Source: Bacillota bacterium (GTDB lineage Bacteria > Bacillota > Clostridia > Christensenellales > CAG-138). Taken from it: a stretch of 33,323 bases of DNA. Under the pieces are notes generated by a model. It searched no databases and had not been told where the DNA came from. It saw nothing but the letters and a program-made list of their open reading frames with translations. Where the stretch lies: positions 1 to 33,323 of the forward strand of contig JAEYSE010000116.1 of NCBI GenBank assembly GCA_023435025.1, given 5' to 3'. Positions 1 to 6,515 of the stretch are shown here, in pieces. Numbering within the stretch: position 1 is the first letter of the stretch; the number at the start of each line of letters is the position of its first letter. Both the position numbers and the translations under genes were made by a program.

Positions 1-43
1 CGCCGATCAGCCCCAGGCCCGCGATCCCAACCGTAAACCCCAT
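1..43 (-). CDS. tyrA: Prephenate dehydrogenase N-terminus (partial, runs off left edge)
   Basis: Only 14 codons are visible, reading MGFTVGIAGLGLIG. This is a beta strand followed by a GxGxxG dinucleotide-binding loop, the normal start of NAD(P)-dependent prephenate dehydrogenases, which make 4-hydroxyphenylpyruvate for tyrosine. The ATG lies 3 bases after the aroF stop, so the two genes must be co-transcribed and are probably translationally coupled. The name depends on context (DAHP synthase directly upstream, a Tyr/Phe leader peptide before that). Other Rossmann dehydrogenases start the same way, and the rest of the gene is outside the window. Confidence 0.6.
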   Translation of the reverse strand, partial: MGFTVGIAGLGLIG

Positions 44-46
44 GCA

Positions 47-1054
47 TTACCAGCCTTTCATCGTTTCGCGGATGCAGGTGATTTTGGCCGAAAGCGCCGC
101 GAACTTCTTGGGCGTTAAGGACTGCGCGCCGTCGCACAGGGCGTGGGGGGGATCGTTGTGCACCTCTATAATCACGCCGTCAGTACCCGCTGCTGTCGCC
201 GCCAGCGCCATGGGGGGTACCAGGTGCCATTTGCCGGTCCCGTGGCTCGGGTCCACGATCACAGGGAGATGGGAAAGCCCCTTCAATACGGGTATTGCGG
301 AAAGATCCAGCGTGTTTCTGGTGTAGGTTTCAAACGTACGGATGCCACGCTCGCACAATATAACCTGCTCGTTGCCGCCTGCCATCAGGTATTCGGCGCT
401 CATGAGCAGTTCTTCAAACGTGCTCGAAAGCCCGCGCTTTAACAAAATGGGTTTTCTCAGGCGGCCAAGCTCCTTTAGTAGCTCAAAGTTCTGCATGTTG
501 CGTGCGCCCACCTGTATAAGATCGACTTCGTCGAACACCGGCAGCTGGGAAATGTCCATAATCTCCGTTACAATAGGGAGCCTCGTTTCCTTTTTTGCAA
601 GCAGCAGCAGCCGTATGCCCTCCTCATGCAGGCCCTGGAACGCGTAGGGAGAGGAACGCGGCTTGAATGCGCCCCCGCGCAGCATGTTTGCACCCGCTTC
701 CTTGACCTCCCGCGCCACAGTGACGATCTGCTCCTCGGATTCCACAGAGCAGGGGCCGGCGATCAGCATGTAGTTACCCCCGCCGATCTTTACGCCGCTT
801 ACGTCCACCACGGTATCGAGCGGGTGGAAGTGCCTGCTTGCGTTCTTGTACGGCTCCTGCACGCGCTTGACGTCAGCCACGATATCAAGCGCCTTGATCA
901 TTTCCATATCCACCTGGGTGGTGTCGCCGACAAGCCCCAGTATGGTATGCGTTTCGCCGGTGCTCTCATGGATGTCCAGCTGCTTGCTTTTGAGCCAGTT
1001 CAAGAGCGGCTTCAATTGATCCCTTGTGACATTGGGCTTAATGATGACGATCAT
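47..1054 (-). CDS. aroF: 3-deoxy-7-phosphoheptulonate (DAHP) synthase
   Basis: Cytosolic enzyme that joins phosphoenolpyruvate and erythrose 4-phosphate, the first step of the shikimate pathway. The 335 residues show the two-part type I-beta layout: an N-terminal ferredoxin-like regulatory domain (about 1-70, MIVIIKPNVT onward) and a TIM-barrel synthase. Visible family motifs are AGPCSVES near residue 99, GAFKPRSSPYAFQG (phosphate/PEP binding) and DPSHGTG near the C-terminus. In this family the N-terminal domain mediates feedback inhibition by tyrosine or phenylalanine. The ATG at 1054 follows a GAGAGG-like ribosome site. The gene is first in an operon with a tyrA-like gene and lies downstream of a Tyr/Phe leader peptide and terminator, so transcription is probably attenuated when aromatic amino acids are plentiful. 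Confidence 0.96.
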   Translation of the reverse strand: MIVIIKPNVTRDQLKPLLNWLKSKQLDIHESTGETHTILGLVGDTTQVDMEMIKALDIVADVKRVQEPYKNASRHFHPLDTVVDVSGVKIGGGNYMLIAGPCSVESEEQIVTVAREVKEAGANMLRGGAFKPRSSPYAFQGLHEEGIRLLLLAKKETRLPIVTEIMDISQLPVFDEVDLIQVGARNMQNFELLKELGRLRKPILLKRGLSSTFEELLMSAEYLMAGGNEQVILCERGIRTFETYTRNTLDLSAIPVLKGLSHLPVIVDPSHGTGKWHLVPPMALAATAAGTDGVIIEVHNDPPHALCDGAQSLTPKKFAALSAKITCIRETMKGW

Positions 1055-1101
1055 GGCGCTACCTCTCTGTTTTAAAATATCCGCTGCCTTTATTATGATA
1101 G

Positions 1102-1138
1102 AAAAAGCTCCGCAGCCGTTACTTAGCTGCGGAGCTTT
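1102..1138 (-). terminator. Attenuator terminator hairpin in the aroF leader
   Basis: On the minus strand a perfect 13-bp stem (arms 1126-1138 and 1104-1116, AAAGCTCCGCAGC and its complement) with a 9-nt loop is followed by five U (1106-1102). It lies after the leader peptide and 48 nt before the aroF start, so it can stop transcription before the structural genes. The bases at 1120-1130 can pair instead with 1181-1191, which would block this hairpin. Confidence 0.88.
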
Positions 1139-1191
1139 GTTTACCAGTTTACGCTATGCGCATCCTGCAATTGCCTTTATGCAGCCAAATA
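1120..1191 (-). promoter_or_regulatory. Antiterminator pairing competing with the aroF attenuator
   Basis: On the minus-strand RNA, TATTTGGCTGC (1191-1181, the last Tyr codon through Ala-Ala of the leader peptide) can pair with GCAGCTAAGTA (1130-1120) over 11 bp, two of them G-U. The second segment is the inner part of the terminator 5' arm plus the loop, so the two structures exclude each other. A ribosome stalled at the earlier Tyr/Phe codons would leave the first segment free and favour read-through; a ribosome at the stop codon would cover it. The pairing is read directly; the regulatory behaviour is inferred from known trp/phe-type attenuators. Confidence 0.7.
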
Positions 1192-1257
1192 ACAATGAGC
1201 CTTGCGAAAGTAAGCAAAGCCAAAGTAGTAATAGCTGCTAAAGTACAAATTTGCCAT
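1177..1257 (-). CDS. Tyr/Phe-rich leader peptide of the aroF operon
   Basis: A 26-codon reading frame with ATG at 1257 and TAA at 1177, preceded by AAGGAG (1269-1264) at 6-nt spacing. Ten of the 26 residues are aromatic: Tyr at 5, 9, 10, 11, 16 and 23, Phe at 6, 12, 14 and 17, including the run YYYF. It starts SSYYYF-type after MANLYF and ends in YLAA. Together with the downstream terminator and antiterminator this is the classic layout of a ribosome-mediated attenuator for tyrosine/phenylalanine synthesis. The peptide itself probably has no function beyond being translated. The frame was found by reading the leader; it is too short for normal gene finding. Confidence 0.88.
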   Translation of the reverse strand: MANLYFSSYYYFGFAYFRKAHCYLAA

Positions 1258-1324
1258 GCGGATCTCCTTGCGGTATACCGGATTTTATGCCAGGGTATTA
1301 GCGGCCTTTCCGGTTATGCATGCT

Positions 1325-1353
1325 ATGCTACCACAACGCCATACGTTTGTAAA
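1325..1353 (-). promoter_or_regulatory. Predicted sigma-A promoter of the aroF operon
   Basis: On the minus strand TTTACA (1353-1348) and TAGCAT (1330-1325) are separated by exactly 17 nt. The -35 matches consensus at 5 of 6 bases and the -10 at 4 of 6. It lies about 55 nt before the leader-peptide ribosome site, as expected for an attenuated operon. Confidence 0.6.
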
Positions 1354-1451
1354 TAGTATATTATTTTTATAATCGCAAAAGAGCATGCCGTTTTGAGCAG
1401 CGTTGCTGATGTTTTCTTTCGGGCTGCCTTTTGTGCGGTTGATATTTTCCC

Positions 1452-1480
1452 TTGACATGAGGCGGCCCTTTGGTTATAAT
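1452..1480 (+). promoter_or_regulatory. Consensus sigma-A promoter of the tRNA-Arg gene
   Basis: TTGACA (1452-1457) and TATAAT (1475-1480) are both perfect consensus with the ideal 17-nt spacer, 26 nt upstream of the tRNA. Confidence 0.92.
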
Positions 1481-1506
1481 CAATGACGCGTCGCAAGTAT
1501 TGGCAT

Positions 1507-1583
1507 GCGCCCTTGGCTCAGCTGGATAGAGCGTTTGGCTACGGACCAGAAGGTCGGGGGTTCGAATCCCTCAGGGCGCGCCA
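1507..1583 (+). tRNA. tRNA-Arg, anticodon ACG
   Basis: Clear cloverleaf: acceptor stem GCGCCCT/AGGGCGC, D stem GCTC/GAGC, anticodon stem TTTGG/CCAGA around loop CTACGGA (anticodon ACG), and T arm GGGGG-TTCGAAT-CCCTC (the last pair is G-C and the first is a normal pair). CCA is encoded at 1581-1583. An ACG anticodon is normally deaminated to ICG and reads CGU, CGC and CGA. The gene is a single-gene transcription unit with its own promoter and terminator; no integrase or duplicated 3' end is visible nearby. Confidence 0.97.
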
Positions 1584-1586
1584 AGA

Positions 1587-1622
1587 CCCCAGAGAATTGA
1601 TATTCTCTGGGGTTTCTTTTTA
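1587..1622 (+). terminator. Terminator of tRNA-Arg
   Basis: Perfect 11-bp stem CCCCAGAGAAT (1587-1597) with ATTCTCTGGGG (1602-1612), loop TGAT, then TTTCTTTTT. It starts 3 nt after the encoded CCA. Confidence 0.92.
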
Positions 1623-1667
1623 TCTGCATATTTATCCTTTGCACTTATATATGCACTAGATTAGTTT

Positions 1668-1688
1668 CTGCAAGGCCAAGCCTTGCAG
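1668..1688. repeat. Isolated 9-bp hairpin between tRNA-Arg and the next gene
   Basis: CTGCAAGGC (1668-1676) and GCCTTGCAG (1680-1688) form a perfect stem with a 3-nt loop. No U-tract follows on either strand, so it is not a standard terminator. Apart from this hairpin I see nothing in the 1623-1827 gap. Confidence 0.4.
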
Positions 1689-1827
1689 CCAAAAAAACGG
1701 GCAGCGCTGCTGAACAGTAATTCCGTGGACGAGATATATTTTGAGAGCGCCCCAGAAACTCCGCCTGCGGTCCTACAGTAAATATTTACCTCATATGATA
1801 TACAAAAGCGAAGGGCGGACGGAGCGC

Positions 1828-2346
1828 ATGGATTGGCGGGACAGAATACACAATCTTTGGGTGGAACGCGCTGTATGGATGCGCCACTATAGCATAAGCG
1901 TTATGATGGGGCTGCGAGATTTGAGCTTTGTTGCAAACCGTCTGCTCCGCAACGGCACCGAGATCGCTAAGGTGATTTCATATTTTTACGGGGCCGAAAC
2001 TGGAAATCAAGTGGAGAATGTTCTGACGCAGAATGCGCTTCTTTTGTCCGAATTGGCCTCAACCGTAAAATATGGTGGAAATATCGAACCCATGGCCGCG
2101 AGTTGGAACGCTATTTCAAGTGGAATTCTGACAGTGTTGCTTCAGGCGAATCCGTATATAGACAAAGCCGCATGGGAGACATATTTGAACAATCATTTTA
2201 AGCTCCAGATGGACTTGGTCCTTAACTTGAGCAAAGAGAAGTATTCTGAGGGAATTACTAATTTTGACTTGGCGTATGAAAACGCGACGAAAATAGCGCG
2301 CTCGATGATTGATGGGATTGAAAAGCAGTTTCAATTCAGATCGTAG
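1828..2346 (+). CDS. Uncharacterised helical protein, 172 residues
   Basis: Function unknown. I chose the ATG at 1828 (MDWRDRIHNLWVERAVWMRH); the frame is open upstream to a TTG at 1741, but the added residues look unlike coding protein, and a short GGAG lies at 1821-1824. The protein is rich in amphipathic helix, has no signal peptide or membrane segment, and contains LWVERAVWMRHYSISVM, LRDLSFVANRLLRN and NPYIDKAAWETYLNNH. From memory it resembles a family of small Firmicutes proteins of about 150-170 residues sometimes mislabelled acetylglutamate kinase; it has none of the amino-acid-kinase motifs. Local AT content is higher than in the neighbouring genes. It stands alone and runs convergently into the PAP2 gene. 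Confidence 0.72.
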   Translation: MDWRDRIHNLWVERAVWMRHYSISVMMGLRDLSFVANRLLRNGTEIAKVISYFYGAETGNQVENVLTQNALLLSELASTVKYGGNIEPMAASWNAISSGILTVLLQANPYIDKAAWETYLNNHFKLQMDLVLNLSKEKYSEGITNFDLAYENATKIARSMIDGIEKQFQFRS

Positions 2347-2389
2347 GTTCTAAAGGTATACCAACCACGTATATTCCGCCGCAATACAA

Positions 2390-2405
2390 CCGGCGTAAGC
2401 GCCGG
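2390..2405. terminator. Short GC hairpin between convergent genes
   Basis: CCGGCG (2390-2395) and CGCCGG (2400-2405) with a TAAG loop, between the 1828-2346 gene and the converging PAP2 gene. U-tracts are poor on both sides, so termination is only a guess. Confidence 0.35.
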
Positions 2406-2409
2406 GTAC

Positions 2410-3027
2410 TTATTTTGCATCCCCTCCGATACGGCGGCCCGGATAGGCGAGAAAATATGTCGGAACGCTTAATAATATGGCGGCAAACACATCCAGAATG
2501 GAATGCTGCTTGATGAAAACCGTGGAAGCGCAGATCAGCGCGGCCAACAGGGCCATGAGCCATTTGACGCTCCTATTAAATTTTCCGCTTTTGCACGCCG
2601 CGACGGCCGTGGCCAATGTTCCCACAACATGCATGCTGGGCAGGACGTTCGTATTGGTGTCAACAGAGTAAATTGCCTGCACGATAGAGGTAAATGGAGT
2701 AGTGCGCTCAAATTCTGCCGGCCGCAATTCCTGCGCATTTGGGAAGATAAAACAGATAACGACGCTCAGAATAAGCCCCGCCATCAAATGGCGCATGAAG
2801 CTTAGAAATACGGGGCGATCGGCGAACATCAAAAAAAGTCCGCTCAGAATGACATACGCGTACCACATGCAATAGAATATCACAAAGAAATCCACAAACG
2901 GGATACTGTCATCCAGCGGGATATAGGATATCCAGTAGTGTGGCGCGGTATATTGCTCCAAAGCCCAATATGCAAATAGGTAAGCGGGCAAAAACAGGAC
3001 AAACCAAAAATGACGATGATTTTTCAT
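2410..3027 (-). CDS. PAP2-superfamily membrane phosphatase
   Basis: Integral membrane protein of about 205 residues, probably dephosphorylating lipid phosphates or acting as a phosphotransferase on the outer membrane face. Two PAP2 motifs are visible: LPSMHVVG (motif C2, with the active-site His) and KQHSILDVFAA (motif C3, His and Asp). About six hydrophobic segments are present. The first PAP2 motif (KxxxxxxRP) is not clear, as in the inositolphosphorylceramide-synthase-like branch. I start at ATG 3027 (MKNHRHFWFVLF), which begins at a membrane segment; the frame extends to a GTG at 3162 with no better ribosome site, so the start is uncertain. It is divergent from the ferredoxin gene on the plus strand, and the longer start would overlap that gene's promoter region. 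Confidence 0.82.
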   Translation of the reverse strand: MKNHRHFWFVLFLPAYLFAYWALEQYTAPHYWISYIPLDDSIPFVDFFVIFYCMWYAYVILSGLFLMFADRPVFLSFMRHLMAGLILSVVICFIFPNAQELRPAEFERTTPFTSIVQAIYSVDTNTNVLPSMHVVGTLATAVAACKSGKFNRSVKWLMALLAALICASTVFIKQHSILDVFAAILLSVPTYFLAYPGRRIGGDAK

Positions 3028-3165
3028 AGTCCACTGCTTTAAATGAGCGGCGATTACGCCAATGCTCTTATTTGTTTGTTTCAAATGATAGTCTAATTTC
3101 GAATAAAAAGCAATTATTGCCAGAGAGAAAAGTTCGCTGTGGGAGAGGCCGCGTTTTTCCACCTG

Positions 3166-3193
3166 TTGACAAATCTAAATGGTACGTTATATT
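3166..3193 (+). promoter_or_regulatory. Predicted promoter of the EFR1-like gene
   Basis: TTGACA (3166-3171) and TATATT (3188-3193), spacer 16 nt, 35 nt before the ATG at 3228. A second AT-rich -10-like TATAAT lies a little downstream without a good -35. Confidence 0.55.
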
Positions 3194-3227
3194 CAAACTT
3201 ATAATAATACGCAAATGGGGAAGACGT

Positions 3228-4115
3228 ATGGAGCGGCATATTCTCCCGTTTCAAAAAGCCAAGGTGGCGTATTTTTCAGGAACGGGCGGAACGGCACACG
3301 TTGCGGATCGCTTTGTTGAGGCGCTAACCCGTCGTGGCGTCCAAACCGTGCAGGTGTCTATACGCGCAGGGGATGAATACGGAAACGATGGTGAAGATTT
3401 TCTGCTGCTTCTCTTTGCTGTGCATGCGGCGAATGCGCCGGAGCCGGTATACGCCTGGCTAAAAAGCATGGGCAGGATGGGCGCAAGGCTACCCGCAGCC
3501 GTCATTTCCGTTTCCGGTGGCGGGGAAGTTTCACCCAACACCGCCTGTCGGCTGAGCAGCATCCGAAGGCTTGAAAAAATAGGCTGCCCCGTACGGCTTG
3601 AGGAAATGCTCATTATGCCGCCCAATCTCTTTTTGCAAACCGATCCCGCCCTGTCTGGCAGGATACTACGCATATTGCCGCAAAAGGTGGAACGGATATT
3701 AAATGCCCTTGCAGAAGGTGCACCCATACAGAAAAAGCCAAAGAGGATTGACCGCATTCTTTCCCGCGTTTGTGAGATCGAAAAGCTCGGCTGTCGGTTT
3801 TACGCCAAGACAATCAGGCGGACAGAGGATTGCAACGGCTGCGGCTTATGCCCGCGGGAATGCCCCGGCCGGAATATCATGATGGAAAACGGGAGGCCGC
3901 ACTTTTATTTAAGGTGCCTGTTTTGCTTAAGGTGCATTTACCGGTGCCCGCAAAAAGCGCTGCGGCCCGGCCTTGCGAGAAAAGCGGTTCTTTCGGGCGG
4001 CTATGATATTGCTGCTATGCTTAAAGGGGCAGAGGAGGAATTGCCGTGCGATCTTGAAAAGGCGGCGAAGGGCTGGCTATGGATGGGTGTGCGCGCATAT
4101 CTTTCGGAAGAATAG
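3228..4115 (+). CDS. EFR1-family flavodoxin-like/ferredoxin fusion protein
   Basis: A 295-residue redox protein with two parts. The N-terminal part looks like a flavodoxin: KVAYFSGTGGTAHVAD (residues about 12-27) is an FMN-phosphate-binding loop, and PAAVISVSGGG is typical of the second flavin loop. The C-terminal part (about 200-250) carries two four-cysteine clusters for [4Fe-4S] centres: CNGCGLCPRECP and CLFCLRCIYRCP. This matches proteins annotated as EFR1 family ferredoxin in clostridia; the partner and substrate are unknown. The start ATG 3228 follows GGGGAAG; the open frame extends upstream to 3072 but that part is not flavodoxin-like and overlaps the promoter. It is monocistronic and divergent from the PAP2 gene. 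Confidence 0.88.
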   Translation: MERHILPFQKAKVAYFSGTGGTAHVADRFVEALTRRGVQTVQVSIRAGDEYGNDGEDFLLLLFAVHAANAPEPVYAWLKSMGRMGARLPAAVISVSGGGEVSPNTACRLSSIRRLEKIGCPVRLEEMLIMPPNLFLQTDPALSGRILRILPQKVERILNALAEGAPIQKKPKRIDRILSRVCEIEKLGCRFYAKTIRRTEDCNGCGLCPRECPGRNIMMENGRPHFYLRCLFCLRCIYRCPQKALRPGLARKAVLSGGYDIAAMLKGAEEELPCDLEKAAKGWLWMGVRAYLSEE

Positions 4116-4306
4116 GCGAACTATTGGTACCGAACAGAGCATTTCTATTATTGTTCCGCTTATATTTATTGTTACATATACAAAAAAACAAGAAATTTCG
4201 CGATATTTAAAAATATTTGTCCATTCTTGTCCCATTTGGGTGCCTGTCCCGTGTTTATAGTACAGGATGCAATTTGCGTCCAAATAAAAACATGGGGGTA
4301 TTTTGT

Positions 4307-4681
4307 ATGAAGAGGAGAATCTTTGCTGTATTGCTCACGTTGCTCATGCTGAGCGCGCTGAGCCTGCCGATCGTGGCGTCGGCAATCGATGTACAACCGT
4401 ATGGTGCGGTTAGTGCTGATGGTGGATTGACATCTGCAGGAGGAAACGGACACTATCTCTATATTTATGTATTTGGCGGAAGCGAGTATAAAACGGGAAC
4501 ATCAACTTTATATCGCTACGAAGGTGGTTGGAAGAAGGTCAAAGCTGTAACGGTATCAGGGTATACCAATGAGTTGGAAAAGGATGTATATATAACTTTA
4601 TCGTCCGGCTATTATAAAGTACAGGTTTCTGCAACAACCGGAGATGGATCATACTCATATCCGGTATATTATAATATATAA
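4307..4681 (+). CDS. Small secreted protein of unknown function
   Basis: A 124-residue protein with a clear Sec signal peptide: MKRR, a hydrophobic stretch FAVLLTLLMLSALSLPIV, and a likely cut after ASA near residue 25. The mature part of about 100 residues is rich in Tyr, Gly, Ser and Thr and predicted to be all beta (GHYLYIYVFGG, SSGYYKVQVSATTG, SYSYPVYYNI), with no cysteine. I do not recognise the family. Start ATG 4307 follows GGGGG at 4294-4298; the frame is open to 4217 but the signal peptide fixes the start. It converges on the anti-sigma/sigma pair and shares a bidirectional terminator with it. Base composition of the mature part is more AT-rich than the neighbours. Confidence 0.8.
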   Translation: MKRRIFAVLLTLLMLSALSLPIVASAIDVQPYGAVSADGGLTSAGGNGHYLYIYVFGGSEYKTGTSTLYRYEGGWKKVKAVTVSGYTNELEKDVYITLSSGYYKVQVSATTGDGSYSYPVYYNI

Positions 4682-4699
4682 AAGAATGTAGATAAGAAA

Positions 4700-4727
4700 C
4701 AGGCCGCCTTCAGGCGGCCTGTTTTTT
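4700..4727. terminator. Bidirectional terminator between secreted protein and anti-sigma gene
   Basis: CAGGCCGCC (4700-4708) pairs with GGCGGCCTG (4713-4721), loop TTCA. TTTTTT follows on the plus strand and TTTCTT on the minus strand. The stop codon of the minus-strand gene lies in the plus-strand T run. Confidence 0.9.
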
Positions 4728-5559
4728 ACCCATTATAGGGCAAAAGGTCGTGAACGATATCATCAATATCTTCCAAAGTAAATATGTGTTCGATATCTAT
4801 AGCGATAATGTATGAACTTTCCATGGCTATACCATGATAAGAATTTTCTTTTTCAGTATAGACTCCCTCAAATAGCAGGCTATTTGGCCCATAAGTGGGA
4901 TGATAGATCGCATCATCCATTTTAATCGTTACTTCATTTTTCTGATCATCGAGCGGCCAACGCTGTACAATATATATGCTGGTTTGATCTATAACATATT
5001 CTGTAGAAACAGACTGGCCTCTTGCTCTGCTATTTGTTACAGTAATACTTTTCAAAGTATATTTTGTTCTGGGCAAATAAAATATCGTATCGTTAACCTG
5101 ATCATATACTTCAGAAACAGAGTTAACGCTATTTAGGGAACTCTCGTGTATTTCTGTTCTAGGTTCAACATTTATGCCAGGAACCTCATCGGTGCTAATA
5201 CGGATATAATTCTCAACAATCGTCGTAAATGTCTTATAAACCTTTGCGGCAAACGCGCGGCCAGGCACCGTGAACGCAAGGAATGCACTAAAAAGCAGCA
5301 CAAACGCGCAGGCGACTGCCCAGCGCCGCAATGCCAAGCTATGCGTTGCGCGCGTATTCCTTATTTTCAACCCCGTAAGCGCCCGCCACTCTTCCGGCGT
5401 CATGCCGGATTTTTTGCGCGCACCTTCCAAAAGCTCAAAAACATCCGGCCTGCCCTGCTCCTTCCAGATGCGACGGGCCTCCCGGTGGCTTATTTTGCGG
5501 TAGGGGTCAATTAAATTTGGCTGAAGGCGAATTCGCCTTTTTAATCCCGGCCAGTTCAT
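4726..5559 (-). CDS. Membrane-anchored anti-sigma-like protein (DUF4367-type)
   Basis: A 277-residue single-pass protein encoded directly after an ECF-type sigma factor. Residues 1-75 are cytoplasmic and basic, with RKISHREARRIWKEQGRPDV; one membrane helix spans about 80-98 (WAVACAFVLLFSAFLAFTV); about 175 residues lie outside. The external part, with SLNSVNSVSEVYDQVNDTIFYLP and a C-terminal segment on which the query residues ESSYIIAIDIEHIFTLEDID lie, resembles DUF4367 domains of clostridial sigma-linked membrane proteins. The role as anti-sigma factor is inferred from position and topology; no zinc HxxxCxxC motif is present. ATG 5559 follows GGAGGG (5572-5566) and lies 35 nt after the sigma-factor stop, so the two form an operon. 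Confidence 0.8.
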   Translation of the reverse strand: MNWPGLKRRIRLQPNLIDPYRKISHREARRIWKEQGRPDVFELLEGARKKSGMTPEEWRALTGLKIRNTRATHSLALRRWAVACAFVLLFSAFLAFTVPGRAFAAKVYKTFTTIVENYIRISTDEVPGINVEPRTEIHESSLNSVNSVSEVYDQVNDTIFYLPRTKYTLKSITVTNSRARGQSVSTEYVIDQTSIYIVQRWPLDDQKNEVTIKMDDAIYHPTYGPNSLLFEGVYTEKENSYHGIAMESSYIIAIDIEHIFTLEDIDDIVHDLLPYNG

Positions 5560-5594
5560 TTGCGGCCCTCCTTGCTAATGAATACACCTGAACC

Positions 5595-6137
5595 TTACTC
5601 AAATGGGACAGACAATAGCAGGAGGAACAAAGTTTTTTTGTTAAGTTTTTTGGAATAAGTGTCAAGAAGTTCCTGTTTCATGCGCGTAAACTGCCTGCGA
5701 AGCGTATCGTGCTTGATATCAAGCTGTTCGGCCAGCACCCGGCTGGGCTCGCCGTCGATCACGTGAATAATGAACGCTTCCCGTATTTCGGGTGGATATT
5801 TTAAAAGTAGCTGCTGGAGAGTCAACTTCGATTCCACAATATCGTACTGGTCGATATCTTCAAGCCTTACGTCGTCAAGCGTCTCCCATAGTTCCATATC
5901 CGCGTTGTCTCTTAAAAAGTTCTTTGCCTGGTTGCGTACGATTTGTTTCATATAGCACACGCAGGAAGCCTCACTTTCAAACGTGCGCTCCTTTTCGAGC
6001 ATAATCAATACGGTGTCCTGTACGATATCAACGGCCTGTTCCCTGTTGTTGACATAAGTAAGAGCCAGGTTCTCAAGCGTCCGATGGACCCGCAAAAACA
6101 ACTGCGTGATGACTTCTCCGGTTGTAACAAACGCCAT
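5595..6137 (-). CDS. ECF-type RNA polymerase sigma factor
   Basis: A 180-residue sigma-70 family protein of group IV size. Region 2 lies at about 12-80 (ALTYVNNREQAVDIVQDTVLIML; then SCVCYMKQIVRNQAKNFLRD) and region 4 at about 105-160, with a helix-turn-helix LAEQLDIKHDTLRRQFTRMKQELL. Start ATG 6137 follows GGGAG at good spacing; the frame extends to a TTG at 6179 without support. The C-terminus ends in a short hydrophobic tail (TLFLLLLSVPFE), which is unusual for an ECF sigma. It heads a two-gene operon with the membrane anti-sigma-like protein, so it probably responds to a cell-surface signal. Upstream on the minus strand GGAAC, 16 nt, then GTC (about 6216-6194) could be an autoregulated promoter. 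Confidence 0.88.
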   Translation of the reverse strand: MAFVTTGEVITQLFLRVHRTLENLALTYVNNREQAVDIVQDTVLIMLEKERTFESEASCVCYMKQIVRNQAKNFLRDNADMELWETLDDVRLEDIDQYDIVESKLTLQQLLLKYPPEIREAFIIHVIDGEPSRVLAEQLDIKHDTLRRQFTRMKQELLDTYSKKLNKKTLFLLLLSVPFE

Positions 6138-6282
6138 ATCTGCTCCCGCTCCAGCAAAATTGGAAAGGTCTGGACACAATGAATTATTACATAGACAGAC
6201 TCAACATGCAATGTTCCACACATTTTTGTCCCAAATGCCCATGGTTTATGTGTATAAGAAGGCAGGGGAAAGGAAAACTGGC

Positions 6283-6331
6283 GGCGGACGCCTCCTTCTC
6301 CTCTGCCGATTTTTTCGGCCGGGCGTCCGCC
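6283..6331. terminator. Long GC-rich hairpin in the sigma/EAL divergent region
   Basis: GGCGGACGCC (6283-6292) pairs with GGCGTCCGCC (6322-6331), and inside it GCCGA (6305-6309) pairs with TCGGC (6315-6319) around a T-rich loop. It is terminator-like but no gene ends here on either strand. Confidence 0.5.
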
Positions 6332-6345
6332 CTTTATTATACGTG

Positions 6346-6417
6346 CCGGTATATCCATCGTCAGAATGCGGCATTCAATCCCCCATGATGCCTGCGTATG
6401 ATCGATTGATATACCGG
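6346..6417. repeat. 15-bp inverted repeat upstream of the EAL-HDOD gene
   Basis: CCGGTATATCCATCG (6346-6360) and CGATTGATATACCGG (6403-6417) are complementary except at one position, spaced 42 nt. The spacer contains a smaller GAATGC/GCATTC hairpin. It could be a large stem-loop in a leader RNA or a pair of operator half-sites. The rest of the 6138-6515 gap holds the hairpin at 6283-6331 and no protein-coding frame I trust. Confidence 0.65.
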
Positions 6418-6515
6418 TATTATGTGCAAGCTGAATATGGAAGATTTATGGATTCAATTCATGATTTTTACAAAAAGAACGAAATAAATCGAAGAACAGG
6501 AAAAGAGAGTTGTGT

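Noticed and set aside
1081..1300. T-box riboswitch before aroF
   Set aside because: No T-box sequence (UGGNACC-type) or specifier loop is visible; the leader is short and contains a Tyr/Phe-rich frame, which fits ribosome-mediated attenuation better.
1500..1700. Integration site at the tRNA-Arg gene
   Set aside because: No integrase, no duplicated tRNA 3' end and no phage genes; the hairpin at 1668-1688 is too short to argue for an attachment site.
3031..3162. Longer N-terminus for the PAP2 protein (GTG 3162)
   Set aside because: No ribosome site, and the extra residues precede an obvious membrane start; it also overlaps the divergent promoter region. Kept only as an alternative.
6138..6515. 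c-di-GMP riboswitch upstream of the EAL-HDOD gene
   Set aside because: No GEMM-type conserved bases or tetraloop-receptor layout can be seen; only an inverted repeat and a hairpin.
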